64,000 nucleotides of DNA, taken from Acanthaster planci. Taxonomy: Eukaryota; Echinodermata; Asteroidea; Valvatida; Acanthasteridae. The DNA lies in the NCBI RefSeq assembly GCF_001949145.1, contig NW_019091359.1:2419748-2483747 (forward strand), in the 5' to 3' direction. How positions within the stretch are numbered: position 1 is the first letter of the stretch; each line of letters starts with the position of its first letter. The notes under the pieces were generated by a model. That model had not been told where the DNA came from and did no database searches. It saw only the letters and a program-made list of their open reading frames with translations. The position numbers and the translations under genes are program-made. Positions 10,964 to 24,400 of the stretch are shown here, in pieces.

Positions 10964-13900
10964 TCGTTGCAGTCGTAAAGACTTCTGCTAGGAACTTCTA
11001 ATTCGGTGTCATCGGAGTGGAATCATCACGTTCCTCTTCTTTAAAACACGGGCTGTAGAGTTACATTTCACACATGAAAGGTTTGTGCAACATTATCTTC
11101 TGTTCATGGGACTGGAGCTCGACCAAGAGAGGGTGCTATTTTCTCAGCAACGGAGGCTCCTTTGGTCGGAACTGAACTTACATTACATAATCTGTGTTTT
11201 ACCTACAGCTGTCATCATGTGAAAATACTGTACAGTTACAAAAGACTTGACTCCAACTTTCATCAGACCCAAGAAATGATAAATGCCACTGAGGAGTCCA
11301 GGACAATTGGCGAAAGTTGCTTGGCAGTCGCTTGCTAGATAACAGCTCTCTCTAGGAGGTGTTAAATGAACAGCGAAGAAATTTAGTGCCCGTTCACTGA
11401 CCTGAGATGGAGTAGGATGGAGGGGGTTGTCAAACGCCACAGCGCAACCTTTTGCATGTGCATGCCATGGTTTCTATATCTAACTATTTAGATACTCCTT
11501 GCAATAAAACATTCGGACGACCCTTTGCGTAAAACAATCGCAAAAGCTGTATACGAAGGGCAGACCAGATGAGCTTTGCAACACTGAGCCTTATGCCTAA
11601 AAGATATATTAGATAATTTTGAGCGCATTAAAAAAACGCGTTACTCATAACTCATGACTTAAAATTAAGTGCAGCAATATCAACAGTTTGTATCTGTCCG
11701 GTCCTCGATGAATGAGGAACATAACTCCCTTTTTCATAGCGTTTTTTGAGGTTCATTCCTATCTAATGTCTGATTGGACACAAATATGAACACTGCAGCA
11801 GCTTAGATAACAGCCCGTTTGGTTACACCGGGAGCGGATCCCAACCCCCCCCCCCCCCAAAAAAGAGTTCAGATGCTGAATGATGTTATGAGACTATAGT
11901 GAAATGGTTAACTAATCAATGAAATTCTTATGTCTCTACATTTATTCTCAAATTGTCTTCGAATGCCGGAGTACACTTCCGAGAGATTTATGCACCCGGA
12001 CCCCCCTCCACAGAGTCATCACTCGGTCTCACCCCTGGTTTCCTGTAACAACCCCCCCCCCCGTTTTACTATGCTTATTTGCCGCTGATTTTGCGTATTC
12101 TATTTTCCACTCACAGTAAGACATGCGCTGGCTGACCGCTGCATCGACCGTCGGGCCTCAAATTTAACGCGCACACACTGTCAAACCTGCAATGCGATAT
12201 CAGCTCTGATATTTTATGTAATTTAAACCACCAGATATGTATCAAAATATACATATATTATTTCAAGTAAAGATATTATATTTCAAGTAATTCATTAATA
12301 TGAGAATTTTTTTCATTTGTAATAGTCCAGTCGCCGCGGGTGGACTTTTCTTTGTGCCTGTTGTGATTGTTGCTGATTTTTTTCGCAATTTTTGGTTGAA
12401 CATGTTCGTTTTTGGATTGTGAAATGCAAGTTCAAATAAAAACTTCAGGATTGATGTCGGCAAAATTGCTACTGCCTCATCAAGAACAATGTCTTACAGA
12501 AAGGTTTGAGACGTCGGAGACGGGACTTTACAACCCCATTATTTCTAAATCGAAGATAATACTTCATTTGACTTTGGGAAACCTTTCAAATTTATTTTGC
12601 TACTCTACAAATAGCTTTGGCCGGCACAGTGATTGCTGTGCAATTGCGCCCTCTATTGTTAAATACTGACTCAATTTTCAATTTACATACAAACCCTGCA
12701 TTCCATCAAATCATTGGATTTCTGCGCTCGAGCTCATTAATATTTTGTAATTCCGCAAGAGTTTTTACAAAAAGACATGCCATAATCAGGATGGATCATA
12801 GAGATATTTCTATAAATCACGAATTTGGGACTGCCAGTTTCCAATTGGTGGTATTTCTTTCACAAAAAGCCCCAATCTGTGGGCCTATTTTGGACATGTT
12901 GGATAGAAGCGGGAGGCTACATTGCTCTCACTGAGTCAACGTGTACCTTGGGCTACTCGTACCTCGAGTTAAGACCACTCGTATTCCTCCATGTTATCAA
13001 TTCGGTTGTAACTTTCTTTCTCTTCCTTTGTTTGTTTAACATCAGATTTGACAAACATATCAAGGAAAAATCTTCATAAATCTCCCGGAGAGATCTCGAG
13101 CGTCAGCATGATTTTCTGCATCGTGCCTGCCGCGGGCCTTTGCGTCGTCAGTTTACGTGACGGATGTTGAATAACCCCACCATTCAACTCGACTTCCTTA
13201 AATGGGGGGGGGACTTTACGAGACTTTACACTTTAAACTACGGAACTTCTTTGGGGGGGGGGCTTCAATGTATTCTTTTGGCTCTGGAAAAAGGTTATTG
13301 GACTTTTCAATTTTGTCTGGGAATGATGCCTCTGTTTAGTAACGTTTTTACTTTTGTACTTAATAAAAAATTTTTATGTCCTGATTTCTGTTGGAAATGT
13401 TTCTGGTCCCGTTTTTTAATTTTGTTTTTTTCGGGGGGTGTTTGCCTTTTTTAAATTTTTATATCTGACATTACTTTCTAAACTTTGAAGTAAATGAAAA
13501 CATGATATCACTCCATGATCACATGACGGCTGACTACACAGTGGAGATTCCGAATCGCATGCGACGACAGCATTGAGAGCTGGGCGCATAGTTTTACTAC
13601 TATTTTGGGGGTATCTTTGGGGAAAGGCGAATATAGAAAAAAAATCGCGTGGCTAACCCCGATAAAATTGAAACGAAATTAGAAATTTTCATATTCTTGA
13701 ATTGAAGTGAAAAAGAAGTCAACCACTTCCAGAAAGTCAACAGATGGCGCTATTTCAGCCCGATACGAGGTTGGATAACCGCAGACGCGACGCGTCGTGG
13801 TGACACACGAACACGGTAGGTACAAGTCACATTTTGATGATATGACTCTTAATATGAGACTTTATTTCAGCCTTGAAGCAAAAAGCAAGACACTGGAACA

Positions 13901-14178
13901 AGTTTACATATATAAGCTTTTCACATATAAGAGATTGGAGGAGTTGAAGTTTTTGGCAAAGAGATGGGTTGCATTGCAGTTGCTAACTACCTAACTGAGG
14001 ACATATCTAGGTCAGGGGATTTCCCCGAACGTGCAATAAGTACGGACGGACCCTTCATACGGACGCCGCTTGACAACCTGTGCACAAACCCTATGGGACT
14101 GAAAATTCTAATTTTTCTAAGTAAACGGTTTGGTTTTTCCCTCCTAAATTGAATTTTTCTGGACATGTTTTTGCTTTC
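10964..14178. other. GPCR 3' UTR and intergenic sequence; no gene seen
   Basis: The first roughly 550 bases are probably GPCR 3' UTR. The rest holds homopolymer C and G runs (about 11846-11858, 12049-12062, 13204-13212 and 13253-13262) and short frames without domains. A gcgccctcta motif on the plus strand near 12649 resembles the core half of a CTCF site read in reverse. Confidence 0.5.
11503..11508 (+). promoter_or_regulatory. Polyadenylation signal AATAAA for the GPCR gene
   Basis: First canonical AATAAA found after the GPCR stop codon, implying a 3' UTR of about 550 nt. Assignment rests on position only. Confidence 0.5.
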
Positions 14179-15029
14179 TGATGCCTAGTCACAGTACATC
14201 ATGCTGCAGCCTGCGTCCGTATACCGTATAGTATAGGCCGTAGCCCCACAAATGGGGCAGCACGGACATCTGGGATTCTCACAAAATGACAGGTACTGCG
14301 GCAGTGAAAACAGCGCCCTTGGTGACATACTCATAGCACCAGCCAGTCTGAAGATCAGGTACAATCTTTTCTTTGATCTGTACGTACACATGCGCTCATT
14401 GCAGTTGTCTTCATTGGCGCGGTGTGGTTGCTACCCGTATTTTTGTGAAACTCCCAGATGTCCGTGCTGCCCCATAGGGCTGTAGTGCTGTCTTTTACAT
14501 TCTGCTCTTGTTTTTCAAAATGGCGCCGCCCGTGGTCAGCATGTAATACTACAGGCCGGGTTTTTCAAGGCGCCATACATTTGAAAATTTACGATTTTGG
14601 AAAGCTTTAGGGTGCTCGTATGAAAGTCCAAACTCTGACAAATACGCCGTTGTAAGTAAAATTGTCGAGTCATTCTCATTTCAGAAGATATTAGGATTCA
14701 AAGTTTGTGACAATCCTGCAGTTTGGATTTCAGGTGTTTAAGACATGCCTTGAAGTAGGGCTGTGGTGGCGACAGATAAGAGACAGATTGTAAAATAGAG
14801 CCACTACAGCCGTATTTGTGGGGCTATATAGGCCTATGCATGGAGGGAGGAATATGGAACTCTCCCCCCTCGTAGGGTTTGTGCTTAAGATGTCAAGTGA
14901 TATCCACGTATGGATCTCTTTTCAAGGTTTATAAAGGAGTGTGCTGGCCCATGGCTGGCCCACCTTATTGGTGTTACTGACACTTAAAAATAAGTCAGAT
15001 GATGGTCTGATCTTGGGACTAGGCATCAT
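14179..15029. mobile_element. Compound inverted-repeat element (foldback or MITE-like)
   Basis: A 12-base word (tgatgcctagtc) at 14179-14190 recurs in reverse complement near 15019-15029 and may mark the ends. Inside, 14240-14290 and 14440-14484 form a long inverted repeat that shares cagcacggacatctggga in opposite orientation. A third related piece (atttgtggggct) lies near 14814-14825. No transposase frame is present. Exact ends and any target duplication are uncertain. Confidence 0.5.
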
Positions 15030-15030
15030 G

Positions 15031-15118
15031 TAATGTTACCCCCAGAACTGTGGAGTTTGTCATCCACGTTCATTGGATTACGACAGACGACAAACCCCGC
15101 AATTCTGGGGGTAATGTA
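15031..15118. repeat. Long hairpin-forming inverted repeat
   Basis: Arms 15031-15065 and about 15086-15118 are near reverse complements (left arm acccccagaactgtggagtt, right arm aaccccgcaattctgggggt) around a loop of about 20 nt. It abuts the compound element to its left and sits about 300 bp before the FBH1 start codon. Confidence 0.75.
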
Positions 15119-15423
15119 AGGTGGAATTCTTTCCAGTGGGATGGCCAGTAAGCTGATGCCATAAGTTGGGAAGGTACATTGGTTACATCACTAATACTGG
15201 CTATTGTTATATCTGTATCATTTCAGAATTACTTACAGCAGTACAAGTTTTTTTATCATCCATCTTACAACTTCTTGCCATTGATAAACATTTCTGCCTG
15301 TTGTCGAAGCAATCATTTTACTGATCCTTTCAGAGAGCTTTCCAGCTGTAAATTGGTAGATGGAAGTCATTTACATGCAGGGGAAGACAAACTCAGCCCT
15401 GTTATTGCCACTGGAAATCAAGG
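15119..15423 (+). other. Probable FBH1 5' UTR or upstream region
   Basis: Two good acceptor-like sites occur (tttcag near 15225 and ctttcag near 15332), so one or more non-coding 5' exons may splice in here. The frame that ends at the FBH1 start codon has a TAG upstream at about 15357, consistent with translation starting at 15424. An out-of-frame open stretch (15179-15703) is not in the FBH1 frame. Confidence 0.45.
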
Positions 15424-18400
15424 ATGGAGGGAAAGACTTCTACCAAAGATGCTGTTGTGCATGATGATACCCATCCTTGTTCAGCGGAGGAACCCAGAGA
15501 CCCAACTCGGCCACGCAGTTCTGCTCACCAGGCTTGTACCAATAACAACATCTCTTCCATTAAGGTCGAGCCATCGGATATCGCCCAGCTATCGCCTCCA
15601 CTGTCATGGTTGGACAATTACGACGATGACGAGTACGATAACACAACTCGGTCACAAAGCCTTGCTGATCAAGCCTCTTCTGACAGCAGTGCCGCTGGCA
15701 TAAAGATGGAGCTGCCGGATGCCTGCAAGGTTCCTCTTTGGCCATCTTGGGTTGATGTAGGAGAACAAAGTAATCCAGATCGGCCACACAGCTCTAATAG
15801 CCAAGCCTCTACCAGTAATACTGATGCAAGCATCAAGGTCGAGCCATCCGATTTCTGCCCGATGGCCCTTGCGCCGACACAGCTCCAAGGTTCTAGTGAG
15901 TTTATTGAGACCAGCCTCCACAGTTTTGAGTCACCACCTGTGTCAGTGACAACAAGTGGGACAAAGAGGAAACGTCTCCACATGGATGCCCTGAACTGTT
16001 TCCATTTAGCTCAGACAGAAACAGGAGCCATGGCACTGAAGAACCCAGCGATCGTTAAAACGTCGAGTCTAGACTCCAACAGGGGCATGTACCCCCAGCT
16101 GCCAGGAACAACCCCACGTGGGTTGCCTCCAGCACCTCACTTCTCACAAAAAAAAAAGAAACCCATCCCCAAGAAGTTTTCTCTCAGCGAGGAGGAAACA
16201 AACAACCAAACAACGATTGAAAGGCTCTTTCCTGTCTGTCCTGGCAAGAGGGCCATGCCCAGTAGTGCATCAGCTGATAACAAGCCGTGCTCGCATCCCT
16301 TACCAGCATCAAGAACAACTGCTTTTTCTGATCATTCTTCAACCCCAACCTTCCCGAAGAAAAACCTGAACACCCAGTTTGCCTCCGTGGGACTGCCTAC
16401 ATCGCAAAAGCAGGCTCAGAACAACACGACGTTATCCACACATCAGCAGAACAGGTTTACTGGGACATCACTTGCCCATTCATCCAGCATTCCAAGCTCC
16501 AAAACAACCACTCCAGTGAAGATAGTCCTCTCTTCTACCAAAAGCCAGAGTTCAGACAACTCACTGGATGCAGCTATTGTTGATGTCTCCTTGACGCCGC
16601 CAAATTCCAGCCCTTCAAAGTCAGTCCAGAGCACCGACAGCAGTGACGTCGAGAGTTTTGAGAATGAGAGCTTCTTTGATGACCTTGACCCAATTCTCCT
16701 GGATGTGGATTCCTCCTCCTCTCAGCGCTCATCTTCCCAACCTGATGCCAGTGAGCCTCCCAACACCTTTGGACTGCTCGGCGAAGAACCTTCAAGATTC
16801 AGTGACCTGGATACAGATGATCAGCAACCCTTCCGAGGCTTTGACGCACTCCCTTTGGAAGTCTTAGAGAGGATATTCTGCTTTGTACCCACGATGGATG
16901 CACACCTTCGTCTCAGCCTTGTCTGCAAACGATGGAACGAAATCCTCTCAAAAGAAGACGTAAGACATTTCAAAGAATGACTCCACTTGGTTCTGCTTAT
17001 CATTAGCCAATTAAGCTGTTTCACTACCTTCATAATAAGTGCCCCATAATTGAAAATAAGGAAACATCTCTCTAAAATTGTTCTGTGCTGCACTTTGAAC
17101 AACTTGACTTCAATCAGAATTAGTTTAAATATATATACCCCTACCTCACATAATTTAATTTTATCAGCATTTACAAAGTTGTCCTTTTCTGGAGAAAGTA
17201 CTTCCCGTAGTCCGTTACTGTGACATTTACATGGTTTTTTTTAATACAGTTTATGCCATGGAAGAAGGTTTACCATCGCATGCGGATGCAGTCTCTCCAT
17301 AAAGTCCCTGAACAGCCTAATCTCTTGAGACCTGGAGCGGAGAAAAATGAAGACACTTGTCTGCTTGATCTTGTCAGGTCAGAAACCAAACACATCATCA
17401 GTAGCACATCTGGCATTGTTGGCTCTGTTGCCGAGGCACGTGTAATGTTTGGAAGGAGTTTTCCCCTGTTGCGTTGTTTCTTTTGTTTCGGCTGTGTGGT
17501 TCCAAGGGGAACCAATGCCACATCTAGTGCAGTCTACTCTATTCAACATCAAGATGTGTCTCTTTCTCTGGAAACATTTTTCTGACATTCATGTACCTAA
17601 ATGTACATGATGTGGTCTGTGAAAATGGCCTTCCAGTTTTACTGTTTTACTCTAAGACATAATTTAAAAACCTGCCTCCTTATTTGCTCATAAATTCTGG
17701 TATGGAGGTTGGTGACGACAAAGGTCGAACATTTCTGGAAAGAAAAGAGTGTTGCCTTTCATACAGTGTAAATGTTTAGTTTTGATGAACTATTTTCCTA
17801 GAAAAATCTTCCAATATTAAAAGTTTTAGTACAAAAAGAGACTCTAAGTAGCTGAACTGATTGTGAAGGGGTCTTTAAGTGGTGAGTTAATGCCATTGAC
17901 AGAATAGTTTTAACCTTATGTAAGGTAAACATTATCTTTTTACACTATATCTTACATTATTTGACACGACACGCCGCAGGAGCATGCCAGAGTTCAAAGA
18001 TCGCTATGGCTCTGGTATGGACACAGACCTTCACAGACATCCCAAATACGACCTTGCCAAAGCCATCATGAAGAGCAAAGCCCCTGAGCTACTGAAATAT
18101 GAGGTACTTGCAGCAATATTAATCCCCTAACCCGAGGGCATTTTGTCTCTTTTAAGTATGCCCGATGGAATATAGTTATGCAGTCCAGTTGGTCTGTTTT
18201 TTTTTTAAATAAGATAAATTAGTTATTATGTTCACATGACATTTAAGTTCCTCTCTTTTCGGGGAGCCAATTATGATGCTTACAACCAAAAAATATGTAG
18301 AGGCCCAAATAAAAAATAGACCCTGTACACTTCAATTAAGTGCATCCCATAATTTTTCATTTGCAAGCAAATTGTGGGAACAAGGTTTTTCCATGCAGGC

Positions 18401-21400
18401 ACTTAGAAAAACGAAACGAAATAACAAAAGATAGATCGCTTTAACTTTAATTTGTTGCCCGTTTTTTTAATCCTAGATTGCTACTTATTGTATTTGGTCA
18501 TTGCTTTTGTAGGAACCCAATCCCTGGTCCACCATTTGTATGCTCGTTCTCCTGTCTGAGACAGTCCAAGATGTGTATTGCATCTTGAAATGTCTTCTCC
18601 ATCATACGGCATCTTGTACCACAATGGAGGTGCTGGAATGCCTGTATTGCATCGCTGCGTATCTCTGGAAGTTTAAAATCAGTTTTGAGATGAGCAGTGG
18701 GTATGTAGTTAGGCTGAGAATGATATTTGACTGGTTTACAGGGGAATTCTGCCTTTGTCTCTCAGATTGCACCAAAGGATCCCTCTCACCAACAATCAAG
18801 AGAAAGGTCGCTGGCAAAATGTCCATCATGGTTTGATAAACAATCTTTGATTCACACAAGGCAACATCAACTGCTGTTCACACCATTACATTTCAAGTCT
18901 TGATAGACCATTCAGACACATTGTCATTGCTTTTATACAAGCAGGTCGGTTGTGATCATGCCTAGCTGTGCTGCTGTTCAGGACCCTTGGAGTTTTTCCA
19001 AACAAATGCTGGCAGAGTTCTTGACAGGCTTATTATGGTAGCCATGAGCTCGTGGCGATCAGATCTGATCTTTGTTCTGATTTTTTCAGTTAAGAAAAAT
19101 GAGATTAACAAGAGTATGCTGAGTGCCTTTTAGCCAAGTTGTCACCAGCAATGTTCTGGTGCCTTATCCAGGTCTTGGGTCGGGAGGAGGTAAAATGGAA
19201 ATTGTTTCCCAAAAGAACTGTCTAAATTTTCTAATCTGAAAATGGCCATTCACCCTCCCCCCAAGAAAGATGTTAGTATGTGGCTTTGAATATGCTAGCA
19301 CATGTAATTCTTGAAAAAAAAACCCGAAGATTTGGCAATACGGCCAGTTGCCATTCTACTCTAGTTATTCCCTTTGAATGCTCAGGGTAGCCAGCGTTCA
19401 GCAGAGTTAAATAATTTTATAAGTCACAGTCACGTTTTAATTGTTTATTCTTGTTTGGGTTTATTCTTCTTTCTGTCTGATCTTGTCTTCCTTGTGTTTT
19501 CTCTTTCCTCCGTTATTCCAACTTCCTCTTGTTAATTATTAGATACCACTATCGTGTCTACCATGCTCTGCACTTATTTGAGAACAGTCACTCCTCTGTA
19601 CCATTGAAAAGGGAAGGCCCATCTGATCTTCCGACAGTAAACAGACTTGGCCTTGCGCTGCCAAGGCAGAGGTATGTCACTTGGACATTCATCCAGTAAT
19701 CTTTGTACTTTAAATATGTTTGAATCAATACCTCAATACCAACAATCTTTTTTTTTTTTTGGTCCTTTCTGTGATATTTGATCAGATTCACTTTTCTTGG
19801 CCTTTCACTTCAGACGGCAAATTTTGTCTATCTATATCTTACACCTCTACCAGAACTGACATGCTTTAATTGTAAGAGCTAACAGATTGCTGCTGGATCT
19901 TTAGCTGAGAAGGTCATCTTTTGTTTACAGACTGTTTATTTTGATGTGTTTTTCTGAATCTTGTTGGTTCCATTCAGCATGCCTCCAACTGATGAGCAGT
20001 GGCATATCATCAATTATGACATCAATCCTGGCAAAGTGGTCAAGGTTGTTGCTTTTGCCGGTGAGTACAGACGATGTGTGAACAAGAGTTAGCAGACTCC
20101 TCTAAAGCAGGAACTTATAAGAATAGGGAGTAATTCTTGGCTTCTCAAATTATGGGGGGATGACACCTTGACAGTGTTTCCAACTCAGATCATTTAAGCC
20201 CCTCCCCTCCAGAGGGACCAATACATGGTATAGACTGGTTACCTTGCAAAATGAATGTGGCATCTTTTTTACCTCATTGGTTGCTCTGCAGTGTATTCAT
20301 TCTTCCTTTTCTATCATTTGATTGGCTACTAGAAATGACGCAAGCACCTGTATGGGGGCTTGTATATATCTAAAATGAGTTGACCTGGTGTTAGAGTTCA
20401 TCAGGTCAAAAAAGCTGCTAGGATGCCACCTGACTCAGTGCCAGAGATGGAGGTCATGTTTTAAGGAGATGTTGTTATTTTACCCAGGGACTGGCAAGAC
20501 AACAACCCTGGTAAAATATGCCGAGAGACGACCCAACACTTCATTTCTCTATGTGGCTTTCAACAAGTAAGACATATTGCCTCTTATGTTGTGTCAACAA
20601 GTAAAGCATGTTGGCTCTCATGTTGCGTCAGCAAGTGAAATATATCACCTCTTTGGTTGTTTCAACAAGTTAGACACTGGTATATTGCCTCTTATGTTGT
20701 GTCAACAAGCGAAATATTTTGCCTCGGTTGTTCCAACAAGTAATATGCGTTGCCTCTTGTGTTGTTTCAACAAGCGAAATATTTTGCCTCTTAGGTTGTT
20801 TTAGCATGTTTCAACAAGTACGATGTATTTCCTCTTGGTTGTTTCAACAAGTTAGACATACATTGCCTCTTATGTTGTGTCAACAAGTGAGGCATGTTGC
20901 CTCTTAGATTGTTACTTTATTTTGGGTGCCTTCTCCCATCTACACATAGAAAATAGCCCAACAAATCTTCCTCCGTAGCACTTCTGACTGGATTCACTGC
21001 ATGTGTAAAAAGTTGTGCCTTTTGCATGGGAGATTGTTTATTTGGGCCAGATGGAATGCTGTGGTTACTTTTTGTGGACTGAAAAACTGTTTCAGTTTTG
21101 GTTTGTCTCCGCAGGTCAGTACAGAAACATGCCAAGGAGATCTTTCCTGGTAATGTTGAAAGCCGGACGATACATTCCCTTGCGTTCAGTGTAGTTGGGT
21201 ACAAGTAAGTCGTACAGATGACCCAGAAAATTTCAGATCAGAGGACAAAAAGCTTGATTCTAAGATTCATTGATTGAGATTGGAGAGGGAGGATATTTGG
21301 AGAGGACCTCTTCAACCAGGGACTAATTTCATGGAGTGGCTCAGCAGAGCCTCAGACCAAAGTACCAGGCAAACTATAAGGCAGAGGAAAGGCTCCTTGT

Positions 21401-24400
21401 TCTCCGTCCTTGCCCTTCCATATTGGCACCTGTTTTGAAATTTGTGAATGGCTTTTTTTCGGCAGAAAAATATGATAAATTCCGAAGCAAAAGTGGGTGG
21501 AGGTAGGACTCGGTCCATTATCGGTTCTTGTTGAATTTCCTCAACAGTCAGTCAAAAGCTGGCTTCTCTCGCAAGAGATTTTGTTTGTCTGTGGTGTACC
21601 TTTGAACCTGCTTGTTAGTTCACCACTCAACCACACTTAGAGTTTTAAAACTTACGACAGAATTCCATGTGAATCTGATAAACAGGTCCCCAGTAATTCA
21701 TCCGACTGAAGTTGGAACCCTCCAAACTTAATTTTAGAGCCATATTTGATTGATGGTGTATCAATTTCTAATCAGACTGCAGGTACCTTGATAAAGTTAC
21801 ACCCTGAAGTTTTGTCATTTTTCATCGGAACAGGTACAGGAACAAGCTGGTTTCGTCCCTGAATCCAGTCAACATACACTGGGCACTTCCACCGGGAGAA
21901 CGCAAGGAAGTACCCTGGCTGCGTTACGCTAACCTTGTCTGCAAGACCATCAAGCGCTTCTGTGCTAGTGACAATGATTACATAACAACGCAGCACGTGC
22001 CGTCAGAGTACCACACCTATAAACAGAACGGTGATGAAGTTTTCCGGCAGAGGGTCACACTAGATCACGCACTCCAAATGGTATGTAAATATTGTCTGGC
22101 TCAAAATGAAATACAAGGAGTATTCTCTCTAGGTAAAATCTTGACTTTTCCATTTCACAAGTTGAAGTGTAATGAAATGAAAAAGTCCAGATTTTACTGA
22201 GTGATAATATTCCCCTCATTCCCACCGTTTTATGGGGGGGTCTGCTGCACATGTGTTGATGCCACCCCCATAATTGTGGGTGGTTGCCAAGCAGCACAAA
22301 TCGGATCACAACTTTCTCCCCAGGTTTTGGTCTACGGAGCTCTGCTGTTCAAAATTAGGTTCTACTGTTCAAAAGCCATGGGAACGAGGATGATCCTTCT
22401 TGTTGAATAGTAAATCCCATTTCCCTATGGGAGAAAGGGACATTTTTAGCCCTGGCGTGAATGGCAGTAACAATGAATGTCACATGATGTGAGTCCACCA
22501 ATCAAATGACAAGAATCTGTGTGCCAGTTATAATAGGCTGAAGACCTTATTTCCTGACCCTTCAAAGCTGAGGGTTTTTTTCTCCGTTTTTAAAACAACA
22601 TCCCTGTTATTGAATTAGTGACTCATCCATCACGTGTCATGAACAGTCAGTGGTACCAGCTCCTACTTGACTCCGGACTGGTCACTTGGTCTGCTGCTGT
22701 TTGTTACCACAGACTTCAAGCTACACCAAGACAGGGTTGTAATCAAGACCCTGCAAGACCATCAGAAGTCCTCCCGTCTAAACTCAAGTCTCTAGACAAA
22801 CTAACGGTTGCTTGTGACTGGTCTTGTGACTGGTCACATGACATGTCTTATGTAAGACTGAGTCAGTTTGAATGTTTGAATATTCAACTTTGCATTTGAT
22901 TGAATATTCAAATATTCAGTCGTACCAGCTTCCTTCAAAAGCAGAAACAAAGGATCCGGTCGTTAACAAATTTTTAAAAAGTAATTTTTGGGCTTATTGT
23001 TGAGCATATGAATTCAGCGTCTTGTAACACCTTGAAATATGCTTTTAAAACTGAATTTAGAACCAAAAGAGTGGAATTCTTCCCTTTTCGGTTCACTGAT
23101 TTTCCCCTCCGTATGTTTGAATTTACATACTTTGAATATTTGATAATCAATGGAATATTCAAATAATTGGCACGGCCTAGTTTTGTTCCTTGTCTCGTGA
23201 TGGTGTTGACTACAATACTGCCCCCAGATGGTATCTTCAAGGGGTCAAGGGTCAAAGTATTGGATAATCTGTAACTATTGATCCCTTAGCTTGGTGGAAA
23301 ACAAAACTGATTTGATGGTTCATTATTTGTTCTTTATACAGAAAATATCCAATGACTCCTCCTCTGTGTGGGAAAAGATGACTGAAGTCAATAACAGAGA
23401 TGTTCACATAACTCATGATGGTAATTATGGAATGTGTACTCAAGAAATCTCGGACATTTTTTCCAAGGGTAAATGATCTCATCTTTGAGAGATAGAGATC
23501 GGCGTTTCCGCCATCTCGGAGATTATCCCATGGCCTTCCTCCTCGGTCAGAAAGTGGAGGAGATAGATCTTTGTAAACTGTATGCATGAGCGCCGGTGTC
23601 CAGTCTACGTTAGCTTGTGCATATTCATGACAAACCCCAAATGATATGATCTGACCAAGTTATCATGTCACTTCACACACATGGGCAAGTGTGCAGGATT
23701 GGTGTTCTTCAATAGGATTCAATCAACTGTTGTATCAACATTGGCAGACAGAGACTTGTGTTACTTTTCCAAGAAGTAGAATACTTCAAATACTAATTAA
23801 TGCTAATTTTTCCTTTGTGTCAAATGGTGGAGAAAATCTTGAATCAGTGGCCTTAACCCAAGCTATAAAACCTCCAACCTCCCCCCTACCCAGTCTCTCT
23901 TTGCTGGAAATAATGGCACATGCTTTGTACTGTAACTTTCAAAGGGCATCAAGTACCCTGTGAGGTTGGGCTCTACCCTCCCCAGTCCTACAGAATCCTC
24001 CAAAATGCCTGGTGGACTTTGTAGGATCTAGGAGGGATTGCATCTGATTGCTAGTTATGAATTTTCTTGTTTCAGTGTACCTCAAGCTCTACCAACTCAA
24101 GAAGCCGTGGTATCTTGACTATGATTGTCTGCTGATTGACGAAGCTCAAGATCTGACACCAGGTGAGTGAAGAACAGCTTAGAAATTTTGATTTATAAGA
24201 TATTGTTTTATGTCAGGGAGTTGTCATATGTTTCATATTGGCTATTTTAGTTTACACCAATGTGTATTTATAGACACTGTGTAATCAACATTGTCCAAAG
24301 GCTTGTAAAAATATCTGCACAAGCTCACTCGGGTGGGACTCGAACCCACAATCTCCTGCTTTATAAGTGCAGACATTTTACCACTTGACCAGACGTGGAT

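Noticed and set aside
15179-15703. Frame overlapping the FBH1 start in a different phase
   Set aside because: It begins in the 5' region and runs out of frame with the FBH1 exon; the FBH1 frame is supported by 20 phase-consistent exons.
20561-20910. CRISPR-like array
   Set aside because: Direct repeats are degenerate, contiguous and without constant-length unique spacers, in an animal intron.
24322-24400. Functional tRNA gene
   Set aside because: A and B boxes are present but the acceptor stem does not pair, so a SINE head is more likely.
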